Source: Rhynchopus sp. YZ270_cl-10
Lineage: Eukaryota > Euglenozoa > Diplonemea > Diplonemida > Diplonemidae
Assembly (NCBI GenBank): GCA_964035575.1
Contig: OZ037922.1
Location: forward strand, 682,001-746,000
DNA: 64,000 nucleotides
Direction: 5' to 3'
The notes under the pieces were generated by a model. The model saw only the letters and a list, made by a program, of their open reading frames with translations. It was not told the origin of the DNA and ran no database searches. Below, in pieces: positions 1-10,764 of the stretch (its first letter is position 1; the number at the start of each line of letters is the position of its first letter). A program made the position numbers and the translations under genes.

Positions 1-104
1 GGAGGCAGATGCGGGCAAACAAACCGGATTGAAAAAAACAGAAGTACTTCAGTTTAACATATTTTGGGTGATCTATGAACGGGGAGAGATTTTTTCACTT
101 GCTC

Positions 105-1419
105 TCAGTAAGCTCTCACAGGCCTCCGGCAATGTATTCCTTCCAGCCATGTTGTAACGTCGGCAATTTTGTCTTTGTCAGGAATTTCTAACGTCCTCGT
201 GCCTACGCATGACTTGAGATGTGCATACATCACACACCTGTGAGGCTTAGTGATCAGTGTCACCTTTGTACCGTGAACACTCCCACCACCAACAACCTCC
301 CACTTTTCACGATCATCATGTGACGCCGAGGGATCGTGAGCAAAAGACATTTGATTATGAGTGAACATGGAATGGCAAGACTTCTTACCTCGGTAACCTT
401 GCTCGTTTGGACCTACGTCATCATGTTTGGTGTCGCACAGGGGGATAACGTTGTTGATGGGGTCATGATTTTCCATGCGTAATGCAGGCATGGCGTACAC
501 TTCTTCCGAGGGTACGAGGTGTACCGCTGTCACTTCGTTGTAGTGCTTCACTGGTCTTGATTTCGGTTCTGTATAGCCACAAACACAACATATTTTTCTG
601 CCCGACACCATCATCGCAGCCCACTTCTCGTTCGCCAGTCTTTGTCTCTCCTCCCTAGATAATTTTGATGACCCTGAACCATGAGGTGCCATAGCAGCCT
701 CAAAGACTATAGTGCGAATATCTACATCCCGCATTTGAATTTGCATCGCAAGCGTGACCTGCTTCCGCACCTCTAACAGTGATTCGCTGGCTATCTGTAA
801 GTGTGTGAAAAATGAAGGTACGATGACTAAAAACAACAAGTAGACCACTCGTCGTGCGTCCAAAAGGTCCGAGGTTCCCCACAAACAGCACAACCGCATG
901 TAATGACTCAACTCAAAGGTTGAGTGAATAGAAACTACAAAAAGTTCTACAAGACACACATGTTGCGAATGAGTCATGTTTGAAAATAAAATAATTGGGT
1001 GTGGAAAATGAGAGTCATACCCTCTTCTTCGCCTCGAGATTGGTCTCCTGTACCTCGAGCTCGTTGATCCTGGTGGATATTTTCTCTATGTTAGTTCTAT
1101 CATCCTCAACCCATTCGGGGTAGTCATCTGGGAGAAGCTCGTTCAGGGCGTCCGCCTTCAAAGTACCAAGACCGAATGCAGCCACCCCGAGTCTCTGATC
1201 CGTCACTACCTTCTTGTCTGCCTCCACCGCCTTCTTCTTTGCCTCCAGTTCTGTTATTTTCTGCTCGTATCTGTCTGCAGGAGACAAGGCAACGACATCA
1301 CTACCAGGCATACTTTGTTCATGTTGCCCAGATGATGAGGACGTCGCTTTCATGCACGAGTGGGCGTCATATTCAGCCTTGAGGAACTCCACATCGCACT
1401 TATGACACACGATAGACAT
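105..1419 (-). CDS. Two-exon coiled-coil/HNH-like nuclease protein (family gene A)
   Basis: Exon 1 is 1021-1419 (133 codons) and exon 2 is 105-794 (229 codons plus stop). The 226-nt intron (795-1020) begins GTATGA, ends TTACAG and is phase 0. I start at MSIVCHKCDVEF because the upstream in-frame Met lies in a pyrimidine-rich leader. Exon 1 opens with a Cys/His finger-like motif (residues 5-24, CxxC then HxC), then a Ser run and Lys/Glu-rich coiled coil. Exon 2 continues the coil and carries an HNH-type metal finger at about residues 198-270: CCVCG, then VHLVP, then INNVIPLC and a following KH, in the order Cys pair, His, Asn, His. The family role would be DNA cleavage; that is inferred from motif order only. 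The final 60 residues are unrecognised. Its closest relative in the window is the fragment at 52085-52760. The gene looks intact. Confidence 0.7.
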
Positions 1420-3067
1420 ATGCAGTTGGGGTGGGTTGGGAAAGGGGAGGGAGGGGATATGGGGAAAGGAAGGAAATGTGTTGTCCTGCATGAGATGATG
1501 AAATATTAGTAGTTGGGGTGTGGGTGGAGGTGGAAGAGTGGGTGCGGTGGTCTTGATGCGAGTTTGTCACCCCTCCCCCTTCAATCACCCCCTTGTCTCA
1601 CCTTATGTTACCATCTTCAGTGGGTACTGAAGGGCGATTGAGCGACACAACGTGGTGTGTACGTCGTTAGTGTATGTTAAGGCGGTCCTTTCCCCGTTCC
1701 CACCCCCCTCTCCTGTAACTACCCTCCCTCGTGTGCAACAAACTGGCCTGCCATGGTCGTGACACTCTGGAAAGCCCAAGGTGTCAGGAAACCATCGCTG
1801 GTCAACAGTCCTCGCAGACGCTCCTGTGGCCGCAGTGCCCTCACCATGCAACGCAAGACCACCCTTCCGACATGCAGGAGCCACATCCCTGCAGAGAGCT
1901 GCCTTGGGTGTACACACTCCGTGCAAGCAAAACCCACCGCTTCAGCCGCCTCTGAAAAACCCCCCCCACACACACCGGTTACGACCCCAACAAACCACTG
2001 AGAGACCCCATGAAGTAACAGTCTGAGCTGGACAAGACATGGTGGCGATTCAGACGAAACGTTCAACTTATCCAAAATAAACTTAAGGGGATGAAGAAAC
2101 ACACGTATCGAGAACCACCTCCGTCTACTTTTGGGTGATCTATATGATCGTCTCCGTGAGACACACAACAGGCTGTGAGAGCTTGTACCTTTGGTGAGAA
2201 AGCAACATAACAAACTTTAACGTCAGTAATGAGGGGTATAATGTAATATAGAAACAATGTAAAAGGGAGGAGGGTGGAACGGCATTTTTGTTGTATCGAC
2301 AATCACGTTATACCTACTGGTATAACGATCTTTTTTTTCTTTTGTGTGAGGAAACGTTTTACACATGGAAATGTGCAAATCATGCTTGCCGTGGTGTGTG
2401 TCGCCGACGCTTCTACAGCCAAAATTATCTGTACAATTAATGGACTGTGTTGTTTTCAAGACACAGATAAAAAAAAGAGAAGATAGCCATCGCATCTAGC
2501 GTATCTTGGTGCGTGACCAGTACACTCGGAAAGAAAGCAAAAAAAAAAAAAAAAAAAACAGACAGAGAGACAGAGAAAAGTTGGTAAGATGTACATAAGT
2601 CTCTCAGGCTTCACATAGTCACCTTTCAAAAGAGGGATGGGCAAAAAAAAACAAGAAAAAAAAAAGACGCCGCGAACGTTTTGGGCCGCAGCCGATACCT
2701 CTCCCCCACCCCTCCTTTTTTGTTGCAGATAGTTTTTGTACACCACGTCACCCAAGACGGTGCACCGCGTCCCTAAGAATAGAGCCGACATTTGATACAG
2801 CACATGAACCCTGACTTTTTTCCCCCCCTCTTCCATTTGTATTCACTCTCGTCACTTTAGCACTGTCGAGGTGGTGTGGCTGCTAGTTTTGTTATACTCA
2901 GAGTAAACCCGGGACCATCCCAGGTGATGCCATTTTTCTCTCAAAAAAAGTAGAAAAAGAAAGAAAGTTTGTAAGATGAATGTAAATTTGGCTATTGTGC
3001 ACAAACACCATATATAAAAAAAAAAATGGTTCCCCCTCCAGCCCCTCCCACCCACCCTTCTGTAGCA
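1420..3067. other. Intergenic, no gene recognised
   Basis: This stretch separates two convincing minus-strand genes. The first 100 bases are the C-rich leader of the nuclease-like gene. The rest holds A/T homopolymer runs (for example near 2540 and 3020) and short overlapping open frames on both strands that have no recognisable domain and composition unlike the flanking genes. I see nothing else to annotate. Confidence 0.4.
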
Positions 3068-3988
3068 CTACTTCTTCTTCTTCTTTTTGCCTTTCTTACT
3101 CTCTTTCGCGAGGGGGTCGTAACCAAGACGATTGCATTCGTTTAAGAGCCACCAATCTGCATCACTGAAGGGCTCCTCTTGCACGGCGTCTAGGGTCTTG
3201 AGGAATAGACCGGAAATTTTCGGGAGCTCGGTTGTCCAGTAAACGTGCGCTGCTACTTCGAGGATGTTACAGAGGAAGGCTGCGATCAAGTCGGCGTCAG
3301 CTTCCCACCACCGTGCGAAGTCGGCGCGGGTGACAATAAAAGGGTTTGCGCGAGGATAGTCCCGCAAACACTTTCTCGCCGCTTCTTGCATTGGGTACGT
3401 GACGTATCCCTGTTTTTCTAGTTCGCCGTTGTCGTCTTTCTTCTTCTTGCTCTTCTTCTTGGCTTTGACAGCAGGGTTTTGAAGCTTGAGGGCTGACGTA
3501 AGGTATGCCGTTTCTACGTCGTCGTCGTTCCCGAACTCACGGTCAAAGATATCAAACGCTGCATTGACGAATAGGTCGCACGCTGGGTCGTTGATAGCTG
3601 TGTACAGGTGCTTCGTGAATAGCACACCATTAATGCACCCGCTCTTATCTTTGTCAAAAATGGTGATCAGTCGCTTCTGAAGATACTCATTGGTCAGACC
3701 ATGCGCCCTGCAGAGTGTAACAAAAGACTGCTGCGTCATCTGCCACCCGTCAAGCGAACTGCACACTCCACGCACCCGTTGCCACACAACCTCTATGTTC
3801 GTCCCAGCAAACTGATCCTCATCAAGTACCTGTTTTTTCACCTTGGGGTCCTTCGCAAGCTTCTTGCGCTCTTCAATGCCTAGCTCCCAAATCTGCTTCT
3901 CTGGCGGCTTAGGCGCAAGGAAGTGCAGGTTGTACTCACCCTTCATGGGATCCTCCATAGTAGAGCGACAGTGCTGCTGTTCCTTCAC
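3068..3988 (-). CDS. EF-hand-like protein with Lys-rich tail
   Basis: A single open frame of 306 residues. An EF-hand loop is visible at residues 112-123 (DKDKSGCIN...), preceded by the helix EYLQKRLITIF. The last loop position is not Glu, so calcium binding may be weak. A second EF-like segment follows at about 144-156 (AAFDIFDREFGND), the usual spacing of a paired EF-hand domain. A basic Lys run (about 174-185) and a strongly basic C-terminus (KKGKKKKKK) could bind nucleic acid or acidic partners, or act in nuclear targeting. Two start codons are possible: Met1 at 3988, or Met11 at 3958 (MEDPMKGEYN). No intron is visible. The function is unknown; it is probably a single-copy host gene. Confidence 0.75.
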   Translation of the reverse strand: MKEQQHCRSTMEDPMKGEYNLHFLAPKPPEKQIWELGIEERKKLAKDPKVKKQVLDEDQFAGTNIEVVWQRVRGVCSSLDGWQMTQQSFVTLCRAHGLTNEYLQKRLITIFDKDKSGCINGVLFTKHLYTAINDPACDLFVNAAFDIFDREFGNDDDVETAYLTSALKLQNPAVKAKKKSKKKKDDNGELEKQGYVTYPMQEAARKCLRDYPRANPFIVTRADFARWWEADADLIAAFLCNILEVAAHVYWTTELPKISGLFLKTLDAVQEEPFSDADWWLLNECNRLGYDPLAKESKKGKKKKKK

Positions 3989-4276
3989 TTAGTAATAATA
4001 GTAGGTCACGGCGAGTACACCCAGCGCCTGCTCAAAAACCTCTTTCGCAAATTAAAACTGCATTTTTTTTAATCTCGGTGAAGGTAAAGAAAAAATGGGG
4101 GGAAAAAACTGTTTTTTTACCTGTAGAAAGTACATAAATTGTCTCTTTGGGTGCCTACACAAGGGCGTGTTGAAAAACAGGGGGGGATAAATACTAGATC
4201 ATCTTACATATCACCTTAAATATCGGTGTCTGTCCACCTCACTCTACACCCTCTCTCGTGCTGCCATTGTCCAGTC

Positions 4277-4691
4277 ATGGGTAATGGCTGGGGTGCATAG
4301 GTGCATGCAACTCCCCCAGCCTGTCAACAGCAAAGGAAATGAGATACCAGTGGTTTTGGATGATTATCTTAAAGCTTGGGAGGAGGAGAAGGACTTCGAC
4401 AAACTTCTGCTCGTGCAGGAAGAAGAACACCAGGCTAGCACCACAAACGATGTTATAGATGAGTAGCGACAGAAACCGCACAAGCTGAGATTCTTTCCAC
4501 CCAAGTCGCAGATCCCATCCCGGTCGCAAGTCAAGCCCCACCCCTGAGACCTGCCCCAAAAGCTGCTAAGCCAGCTGCGAAGTCAGTACCACGTCGCCAC
4601 GCAGCAAAAGATAAACCTGCCCCAAAAGGGCAACGTAAACTGTCTTTCTTTCTGCCTCCGGCGAAGAGAGTGAAACTCAAGAGGAAATAAA
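4277..4691 (+). CDS. Small protein with Lys/Pro-rich tail, split over two frames
   Basis: The open frame MAGVHRCMQLPQ... (4284-4466) is acidic and ends ...TTNDVIDE. A different frame that opens directly after it continues in the same style (ATETAQAEILST...) through a Pro/Ala/Lys-rich stretch to QRKLSFFLPPAKRVKLKRK and a stop at 4689-4691. The second part looks coding: it has a biased composition and a clear basic, nuclear-localisation-like end. QRKLSFF resembles, but does not match exactly, a PCNA-binding box. Either a short intron joins the frames (a GTAATG...CCCCAG stretch lies at the first ATG) or the gene carries a frameshift. A hairpin-ended element starts 4 bp after the stop. Confidence 0.4.
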
Positions 4692-4695
4692 AAGA

Positions 4696-5543
4696 TTTGA
4701 GTTGACGGTCTTGAAAACACTTCGCTGGCTGGTGTGTCAACCGGTCTGTGTATGGTTTGCACGTTACGCTCTACGTATACGATACACACAACGCTATGCA
4801 TATGCGATACACGGTTCGTGTGCAGCGAACGCAACGCATGTAACGCAACGTAACCGATGCATACGTAGCGATCTGTATGCAACGAACGCAACGCATGCAA
4901 CGCAACGTAACCGATGTGTACGTAGCGATCTGTACGAACGCATGCTACGGGTTTAACGCCATCGCGTTAACGCAACACCTGCGCCGCTGTGACACTTCGC
5001 TGGCTCGTGTGGTTGATAACGCAACGGTCTACACGAGCGTTACACACAACGGTCTTCGTATACGATACACACAACGCTATGTATATGCGATACACGCGTT
5101 AACCGCACCGTGTGGCGACCAAACGCAACTCGTGCCGTGTGTGGCCCATGCATGGTTCTCACAGCTCGCTGACACTTTTCCCAAGCCGCAAACCCGGTTA
5201 CCTGCCTGAAAAACCGGGATTTCGGCCAAAACGCCTGTTTTGCCTGTAGAACCCTGTAGAAGCCTTAAGATACACGTGTTTTGCTAAGGCAAAAAGGGGT
5301 ACTCGCGACACCCTGGAGTCAGGGTCTGCCAGGGGTCCCAGCTTCGTTGAAGCCGTAAACCCCCCAAAAAGTGTCCGATCTTTCCAAAGAAAAAGTTTTT
5401 TCGGCTGTGCGAAGCTTCTACCCCTGAAAAAAAAAACCGGTTTTTGGTCGAAAACCCCCCTGGGGGGGGAGACCGGGGGTTAGGCGTTAGGGGGTGGCGT
5501 TTCGGCAACAGTAAAAACTAGAAAACACAAGTGTTTTCTAGAA
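4696..5543 (+). mobile_element. Hairpin-ended element, family 3, full copy
   Basis: The left end reads TTTGAGTTGACGGTCTTG followed by GAAAACAC, then CGCTGGCTGGTGTGTCAACC. The right end is CTAGAAAACAC-AA-GTGTTTTCTAGAA, a perfect hairpin. The base before the element is A and the base after is T, with no target duplication. The interior is rich in the pentamer AACGC and its complement and shares a block (CCTGCCTGAAAAACCGGG, then TGTAGAACCCTGTAGAAG) with family 1. No protein is encoded, so it is non-autonomous. A second, right-truncated copy abuts it. Confidence 0.7.
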
Positions 5544-5900
5544 TTTGGAGTTGACGGTCTTGAAAACACTTCCCGGTTCGTGTGTATAAAGAAAGCGGCG
5601 GGTGTGGCTGACAGCGCAGCGGTCTTCATATACACTGCGTACGTAACGATATGTATGCAACCAACGCAACGCATCCAACACAACGCAACCGATGTGTACG
5701 TTACACACAACGCTTTGTATATGCGATACACGCGTTAACCGCAACCAGCGCTTACCAAGCGCTGCCCACCTTCGGTGGGCAGCGAAAACGGCGTCCTAGC
5801 GTCGCGGAAACACTCTTGCCGGCTCGTGTGGTTGATAACGGAACGGTCTACACATGCGTTGCACACAACCGTCTTCGTATACGATACACACAACAGTAAT
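5544..5900 (+). mobile_element. Hairpin-ended element, family 3, truncated copy
   Basis: It begins TTTGGAGTTGACGGTCTTG directly after the right hairpin of the preceding copy and runs through AACGC-type sequence to about 5900 without a terminal hairpin. It contains a 15-bp-arm palindrome around 5760-5780 (GCGCTGCCCACCTTCGGTG...). Confidence 0.55.
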
Positions 5901-6378
5901 AGGAGAAATCGAGAGATGGGCGCAGGAATTAAAACCTGGTAAAATTCTACTGCGCCAATATTTTTTCAAAAACCCTTATTTTTTTACAGTACTTTTAACA
6001 ATCGGTTCCCCTACCTTACGATCGGTCTGGTCTCAACATGTGTAATATGGTTGACATACCTCTGCTCTGATGATCCGGATCTGTCTGTGAAGAAGAGTCC
6101 CTGTATAGAATTTTTTATTGGTGTGCACGTTTCCACAACCACCCAAGAGGTAGTGCACATGGCGCGTTAGTCGGTCTTTAACGTGCCGTTCCCCAGGAGG
6201 CCTATACCACGGGTGGTCTTGAATCAAAATATCTGGAAAGGTTGCCATATGAATAGTGTATTTCTGTCTGGGTGTTTGTGTTGTGGGGAAAAAAAAAAAG
6301 TGACATAGGGGTTGGGGACTATCTGTTGGTACTGGACTTTTTTTAATTAGTACGTTGTTTACCCCGAAGGTGATCACT
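5901..6378. other. 3' flank of the next gene, no feature seen
   Basis: AT-rich sequence downstream of the minus-strand gene that ends at 6379. The open frames here are short and show no domain. No repeat of the named families is visible. Confidence 0.3.
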
Positions 6379-8676
6379 CTATGTTTGCAACTGTGGGAGA
6401 CCGAGGAGGGAACGGCAAAGATTGGGTACTTGCCCCATTGAAAAGATTCCATCCAGCTGTATCTCTGGCCCCGTATCAGTGTTGTGTACTCTACACAGAC
6501 AGGCTTGTTGAAGAGAAGTATGACCATCGTGTCTAATGTATAAACCGTAAGTGGGAATATTTGGAGCTGGCTGTCGCTGAGCAAGACCACAGACCCCAAG
6601 CACGGTTTGGTACACACCCATCTCTCGTGCATCACCAGACTCAACTTCACAATAGACTACCTTTCCATCGGTTGCCAAAAGTGCAGCTTCAGGACCCAAG
6701 TTGGCTTGGTCCACAACTAAGGGATGGGTGCTGATGACAAAATCGAGACGACATGACCTCACATTTAGCTGAAACAAATTGTTATCCACTTTGTACTCTT
6801 CGTCTGCTTCTGCCAAATTCGGAAGCTGGGTGTCCTGGCTGTGTATTCCCCTGCGCAAGCCAAGCATTTGAAATGGCTTTGCCCACTGCTGATCATTTTG
6901 TACATCAGTGACACACAAGTCCGACGCATCCTCAAATAACTTCATAAAATTTTGCTTTGGGATAAGAGAAGTTCCTTGCTCGACAATAGGGATATCATAA
7001 TCCCATATTGGTCCTTCACGACAAACTAGCGTCGCACGCACCAATCGCCGCCTCTTGACTCCCTCTCCTGTTTGCTGATAAAGATCAGACCCCACAATGC
7101 TGATACTGCGCTTGCTTCCTGCAGATGAAGCAAAGCTGCTGATATCTGGGAGTCCCCAGTATGGTATTTTGGATGGCATAGGTTGTCTCGCTTCCAAAGC
7201 TTCCACTCTGGTGTTAAGATCCTGTGTCACAACATCCCGCTGTTGAGCTGTCAGATTCTCGTAGGTCTTGCGCGCACTCAGCAGCTGTGCATCATTGTTC
7301 TGTACGTGTGTGGAAAGTGAATGCACAAAACTAGAAATAACAAATAGCAACAAAGTTACACCACACTGTGCATCTCCAGTGCCGACAATTGTAACCCCAA
7401 CACACACATGTTGCGAATGGGTCATGCTAGAAAAATATTAAAAAAAATGGGTGTGGAAAGCAAGTAGACCACTCGCCGTACCTCCAAAAGGTCCGAGGTT
7501 CCCTACGCCACACAGACAGTACAACCACATGTAATGACTCAACTCAAAGGTTAAGTGAATAGAAACTGCAAAGAGTTCTACACGACACACACATGTTGCG
7601 AATGGGTCATGCTAGACAGATAATATATATTATTATCGTGAATTTATTTTCCAGTATTTCACGCACAGGTGGAAACAGCCCGAGGGGAAGCATTTTTTCC
7701 CGAGGGCGAAGCCCGAGGGGAAAAATGCTTCCCCGAGGGCTGTTTCCACCTGTAAGTGAAATACTGGTATAAATTCACGAAAATATATTATTTTATCTCC
7801 AAATGAGACCATGAATTTCACAACCCGTTTTCACGTACAAAGAGAAGAAGGTGGGGTGGTTCTTTTTATGATGATTTTTTTTTTCAGTTTTTTTATGTGG
7901 AACTCTTAGCGCTGGACAGCGCCTTGATCCAGAACTGGTGCAGCGGGTTTGTGGCGCTTACGCGGCTGTACTTCTGATGAAGATGAGGAAGACAATGACG
8001 ATGAGTCATTTGTGTTCGTGTCGGACTCACTCTCCACAGGTGCCCTCGTACGTTTTTGAGGTGTCATTTGAGATTTTGGAAGAAAATTGGGGGGGAAAAC
8101 GGTGTGTATCCTTGGTTTGTGTGCTACAGAAAATTAACTTAAAAATGCGTTTGAGACCCCTAGAATGGCTCAAAATGCCTCTTTTCTGGCTTTAATTGCA
8201 AAATTGGGCCTCCAAAGGCCTCCAAAAAAATTTTCGAGAGTTCAGTTCTACGATTTTCGACCGTGAATTTATTTTTTCTGAGCGTGAATTTATTTTTCTG
8301 AGCGTGAATTTATTTTTTGAGCGTGAAATACCGGAAAATAAATTCACGCCCCTCCTTCACGATTTTGTGAAGGGGCGTGAAATTCATGGTCTCATAAATA
8401 AAAAATAGGTGTGGAAAGCAAGGGTTATACCTTCAGCTGATCCTTGAGCTCGGTGATTTCGTCGCTGATCTTCTGTTTGCCCTCAGGTGTGGTACGGTTC
8501 TCCTCAGTTATTTCGATGTACACTCCCAAAGCTTGAAGTTTGGCAACAGTTGAATTATCTTCCCTGCATTTCTTCAACTCCAGAATCTGTGCACGCAGCT
8601 CCTTCTGTTCTACCACCAGGTCATCGACCCTCCGCTCGGCATTTCCTACAGGGTCATCGGGAACAGCATAAGACAT
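6379..8676 (-). CDS. Two-exon coiled-coil/possible PD-(D/E)XK nuclease (family gene B)
   Basis: Exon 1 is 8431-8676 (82 codons, MSYAVPDDPVGNAERR...) and exon 2 is 6379-7299 (306 codons plus stop). The 1131-nt phase-0 intron (GTATAA...GTACAG) holds both intron types of the family plus an insertion at 7622-8394. Exon 1 is coiled coil and ends ITELKDQLK, homologous to exon 1 of gene G. Exon 2 has a short coil, a basic patch (VKRRRL, candidate nuclear signal) and, at about residues 265-305, CRLDFVIS followed by VVYCEVESGD. That spacing suits a restriction-endonuclease-like fold (Asp, then ExE/ExK), although the usual Lys is not evident. The call is therefore tentative; a non-catalytic or unrelated domain is possible. 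The gene lies about 525 bp downstream of a Polinton-like ATPase on the same strand. Confidence 0.55.
7622..8394. mobile_element. Insertion in the intron of gene B with palindromes and 18-bp inverted repeats
   Basis: Compared with the related introns, about 770 bp are extra here. The block 7804-8394 is bounded by perfect 18-bp inverted repeats (TGAGACCATGAATTTCAC and its complement). The adjoining 7634-7790 is a long hairpin with outer arms CGTGAATTTAT and inner arms AGGTGGAAACAGCCCGAGG, and an apex GGGCGAAGCCC. Near the right end, TGAGCGTGAATTTATTTTTC is repeated about three times. No transposase is visible, so this is a non-autonomous DNA element of unknown superfamily, possibly two nested ones. 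Confidence 0.55.
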
Positions 8677-8987
8677 GGTTGGGATTAGGGAAAGGGAAAA
8701 GGGTATGGGGAAAAAATGGGGTAACGTGTTTCCTGTTGGTGGAATGAAAAAGACGCATGGTGAGGAGGTTCGTCCATAGAAAAATGAGTAAAAGTTGGGG
8801 GACTGGGGCTTTCTTTAGTTGTCCTCATTCCTTATTCACAATGAACATGTCCCTCACCACTTCACCAGTTGTAGAACTAGTACCTGCCCTGAGAACAGGA
8901 GCACAACAGACAGTACGCTCTTCACAAAGAAGGATGTAACAGGCGGAAGCCTGGCCTGACAAGATAAAGACTCATGTGCAGCACTAC

Positions 8988-9185
8988 CTAGCGTTTGACA
9001 ACAAGATTAGGGTTCCCTACACATTTACTTCTACAACACATCACAGTCACTATCTTGCTCCCCACACTACCACTCGAACTCACATCTCGGGCTGAAGCCC
9101 CTCGAGGAACCTTTGGTTCTGAGTCTCTTGTCTGGTTGAACGCAGTTGCACTACTATCTTTCTTCGGGGTCGTTGTTCTGTCAGA
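8988..9185 (-). CDS. Small frame downstream of the Polinton-like ATPase
   Basis: About 65 residues starting MSDRTTTPKKDSS, 17 nt after the ATPase stop on the same strand. It has a Ser/Thr-rich front and a Cys-containing end (VMCCRSKCVGNP). A near-identical frame follows the ATPase fragment at 41.5 kb and a partial one follows that at 60.9 kb, so it is a standard companion of this ATPase. Function unknown. It is read as part of the fossil element. Confidence 0.45.
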   Translation of the reverse strand, partial: SDRTTTPKKDSSATAFNQTRDSEPKVPRGASARDVSSSGSVGSKIVTVMCCRSKCVGNPNLVVKR

Positions 9186-9201
9186 CATGTCTTTTCTCTT
9201 A

Positions 9202-9942
9202 TCATCCCGGAAATACAATCTCATCAAAGTTCCGACGATACTTCAATTCAGGAACAACAGGCTGGTTGTCGATCATGACGAAGTTGTACCGGGGCAGACC
9301 CTCAAACATACTGTTAAACTCATCAGGCTCAAGGTCGCTGCATGAAGTCGCTATCATCCGCCTCTCCTTCTTGTTGATGTTGAACAGCAGGAAGCAGCTA
9401 CAGTTCTGTCGTATCGCCTTTGGGGTGTCAAAGAAGCTCTGGCTCAAGTAGACTGGTGAGATGTTGCGATGACGTCCATGTACGTACAGGTTTATGAAGT
9501 CTCTCTGGTTCTTCTCCATCACAATGTCGTCCAAGATCACAAGGTTCTTCTGCTTTGCGTCAAGGTCCTCCACATTGAACTCACCCACACTGTCGAAGAA
9601 CTCTGCTGTTGGCTTCAAGGCTTCTAAGGTCTCATCGATCTTCGACTCACTCACCTTCTTCTTCTTCAACTCCCGTTCCAGCTCACTTCGTATCTTCTCG
9701 TCAATGTCTGCAAAGTGCTCCATCATAACCTGGTAGATCTTTTGGTGTAGTGTTGTGCTGATAACGAAAACCCTGTCAAACGGTAACTTCAACTCCTTGT
9801 TCATCAGCATATTCCCCATCACTGTGCTCTTCCCACACCCAGAAGATCCGACAGACAACATCCTGAATGGCCACGACGGAAGAAGCTTTGAATGTTCATC
9901 ATCCTCAGGTGACTCATTCCTCGTAACGTAATTGCGTATCAT
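9202..9942 (-). CDS. Polinton-type genome-packaging ATPase (FtsK/HerA, A32-like)
   Basis: A 246-residue open frame. Walker A is GSSGCGKST at about residues 32-40 and Walker B is NLVILDDIV at about 134-142. They are followed by the HRNISPVYLSQSFF motif and RQNCSCFLLF, the arrangement found in the DNA-packaging ATPases of Polintons, virophages and A32-like NCLDV proteins. The central insert (about 85-115) is Lys/Glu-rich. In complete elements this protein would drive DNA into capsids. Here it stands without its usual partners. Fragmentary copies occur at 41.4 and 60.5 kb. Confidence 0.75.
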   Translation of the reverse strand: MIRNYVTRNESPEDDEHSKLLPSWPFRMLSVGSSGCGKSTVMGNMLMNKELKLPFDRVFVISTTLHQKIYQVMMEHFADIDEKIRSELERELKKKKVSESKIDETLEALKPTAEFFDSVGEFNVEDLDAKQKNLVILDDIVMEKNQRDFINLYVHGRHRNISPVYLSQSFFDTPKAIRQNCSCFLLFNINKKERRMIATSCSDLEPDEFNSMFEGLPRYNFVMIDNQPVVPELKYRRNFDEIVFPG

Positions 9943-9960
9943 TTTTTTTCAATAACAAAA

Positions 9961-10128
9961 ATGCAACTGAACAATACATCAAGTCTCGAGAAGCTTCTAC
10001 GCGATATTGGTAGACTGAAGGACTCCATAGCACAACAACGATCTGATATTCTCAACGAACAAGAAACCCTGAAGGAGACCAAACTGACAACTTCTTATCA
10101 GGAATTGCAACATATGGAGGTACCCTAA
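9961..10128 (+). CDS. Short coiled-coil frame divergent from the ATPase
   Basis: A 55-residue frame (MQLNNTSSLEKLLRDIGR...) starting 19 nt from the ATPase start and reading the other way. It is Leu/Glu/Gln-rich with helical periodicity, and the end (HMEVP) runs into the AT-rich repeat that truncates the element. It is probably the 5' part of a larger gene of the Polinton-like element. Family unknown. Confidence 0.35.
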   Translation: MQLNNTSSLEKLLRDIGRLKDSIAQQRSDILNEQETLKETKLTTSYQELQHMEVP

Positions 10129-10130
10129 AT

Positions 10131-10571
10131 TGGTCAAAAATGGTAAAAATGGTAAAAATGGTAGGAATTTTGGGGGCTTTTTTCGGGGAAAAAAAGGGTG
10201 AGGGGAGTTGGGTCCAGTCATAGGGGGTATAGCATATTTTTTGGAAAATTCTTCAAAAAATCAAGGATTTTTGCTGGGCACAATGAAATTTTCAGAAAAA
10301 TCCCAATTTTCGGCCAAATTTGGAGCAAATTATGGCCCACCCACCCCGATTTTGGGTCAAAAACCGACTTCATTTTTGCACAGGAGTGCCTACGATTTCG
10401 TAAACCAGAGGTCCTCTGGATGCATGCATTGATAAACACAACACTGGAAATTGCAAGGAACGGGTCTGCATGTGCGTGTTCTCTAGCCACCACAGTCACA
10501 GGGTATGCACAAAATGACCGTATTGTGGCTGAAGTTTGACTTGCGAAATTTCGATTTCAATTTTTTTTTTC
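10131..10571. other. Non-coding, repeat-like
   Basis: Short tandem TGGTAAAAA units near 10135-10160, then AT-rich sequence with poly-A/T runs. No gene or named repeat family was recognised. Confidence 0.3.
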
Positions 10572-10764
10572 GATTTTTTGACCAGGCGCTGGCCCATACA
10601 AAATGCACTGGTGGTACAGAAAATGGCCGGGGAATAAACTCTAGATGCTCAAAACCGCCTAATTCTTGCTTTTTTTGACTTTTTGGTCCCAGAAGGGTAC
10701 ATAGGGTGTAGTGAGGCCTCAAAAGCACTTGTGAAAAAAAAAAAAAAAAAATTTTTTTTGGGAA
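10572..10764 (+). repeat. Family 4 repeat (GGCGCTGGCCCATAC unit), copy 1
   Basis: About 190 bp running from CAGGCGCTGGCCCATAC through CTCTAGATGCTCAAAAC and TTTTTGGTCCCAGAAGGGTAC to an A-run followed by a T-run. A direct copy lies at 13465-13662 and an inverted, interrupted copy at 22971-25010. Each copy ends next to a TAGTCAG-type terminal repeat or an A/T run, so the unit is probably the outer part of a larger element. Confidence 0.6.

Larger units (their letters stand above)
8988..10130 (-). mobile_element. Polinton/Maverick-like fragment (copy P1)
   Basis: Parts: packaging ATPase (9202-9942), a small downstream frame (8988-9185) and a short divergent coiled-coil frame (9961-10128). Capsid, polymerase, protease and integrase genes are absent, so this is a remnant, not a whole element. 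It ends at an AT-rich repeat at about 10130. The ATPase frame is still open, which argues for modest age or selection. Confidence 0.6.

Noticed and set aside
1719-2213. Open frames between gene A and the EF-hand gene
   Set aside because: They overlap one another on both strands, lack any domain and have composition of non-coding DNA.
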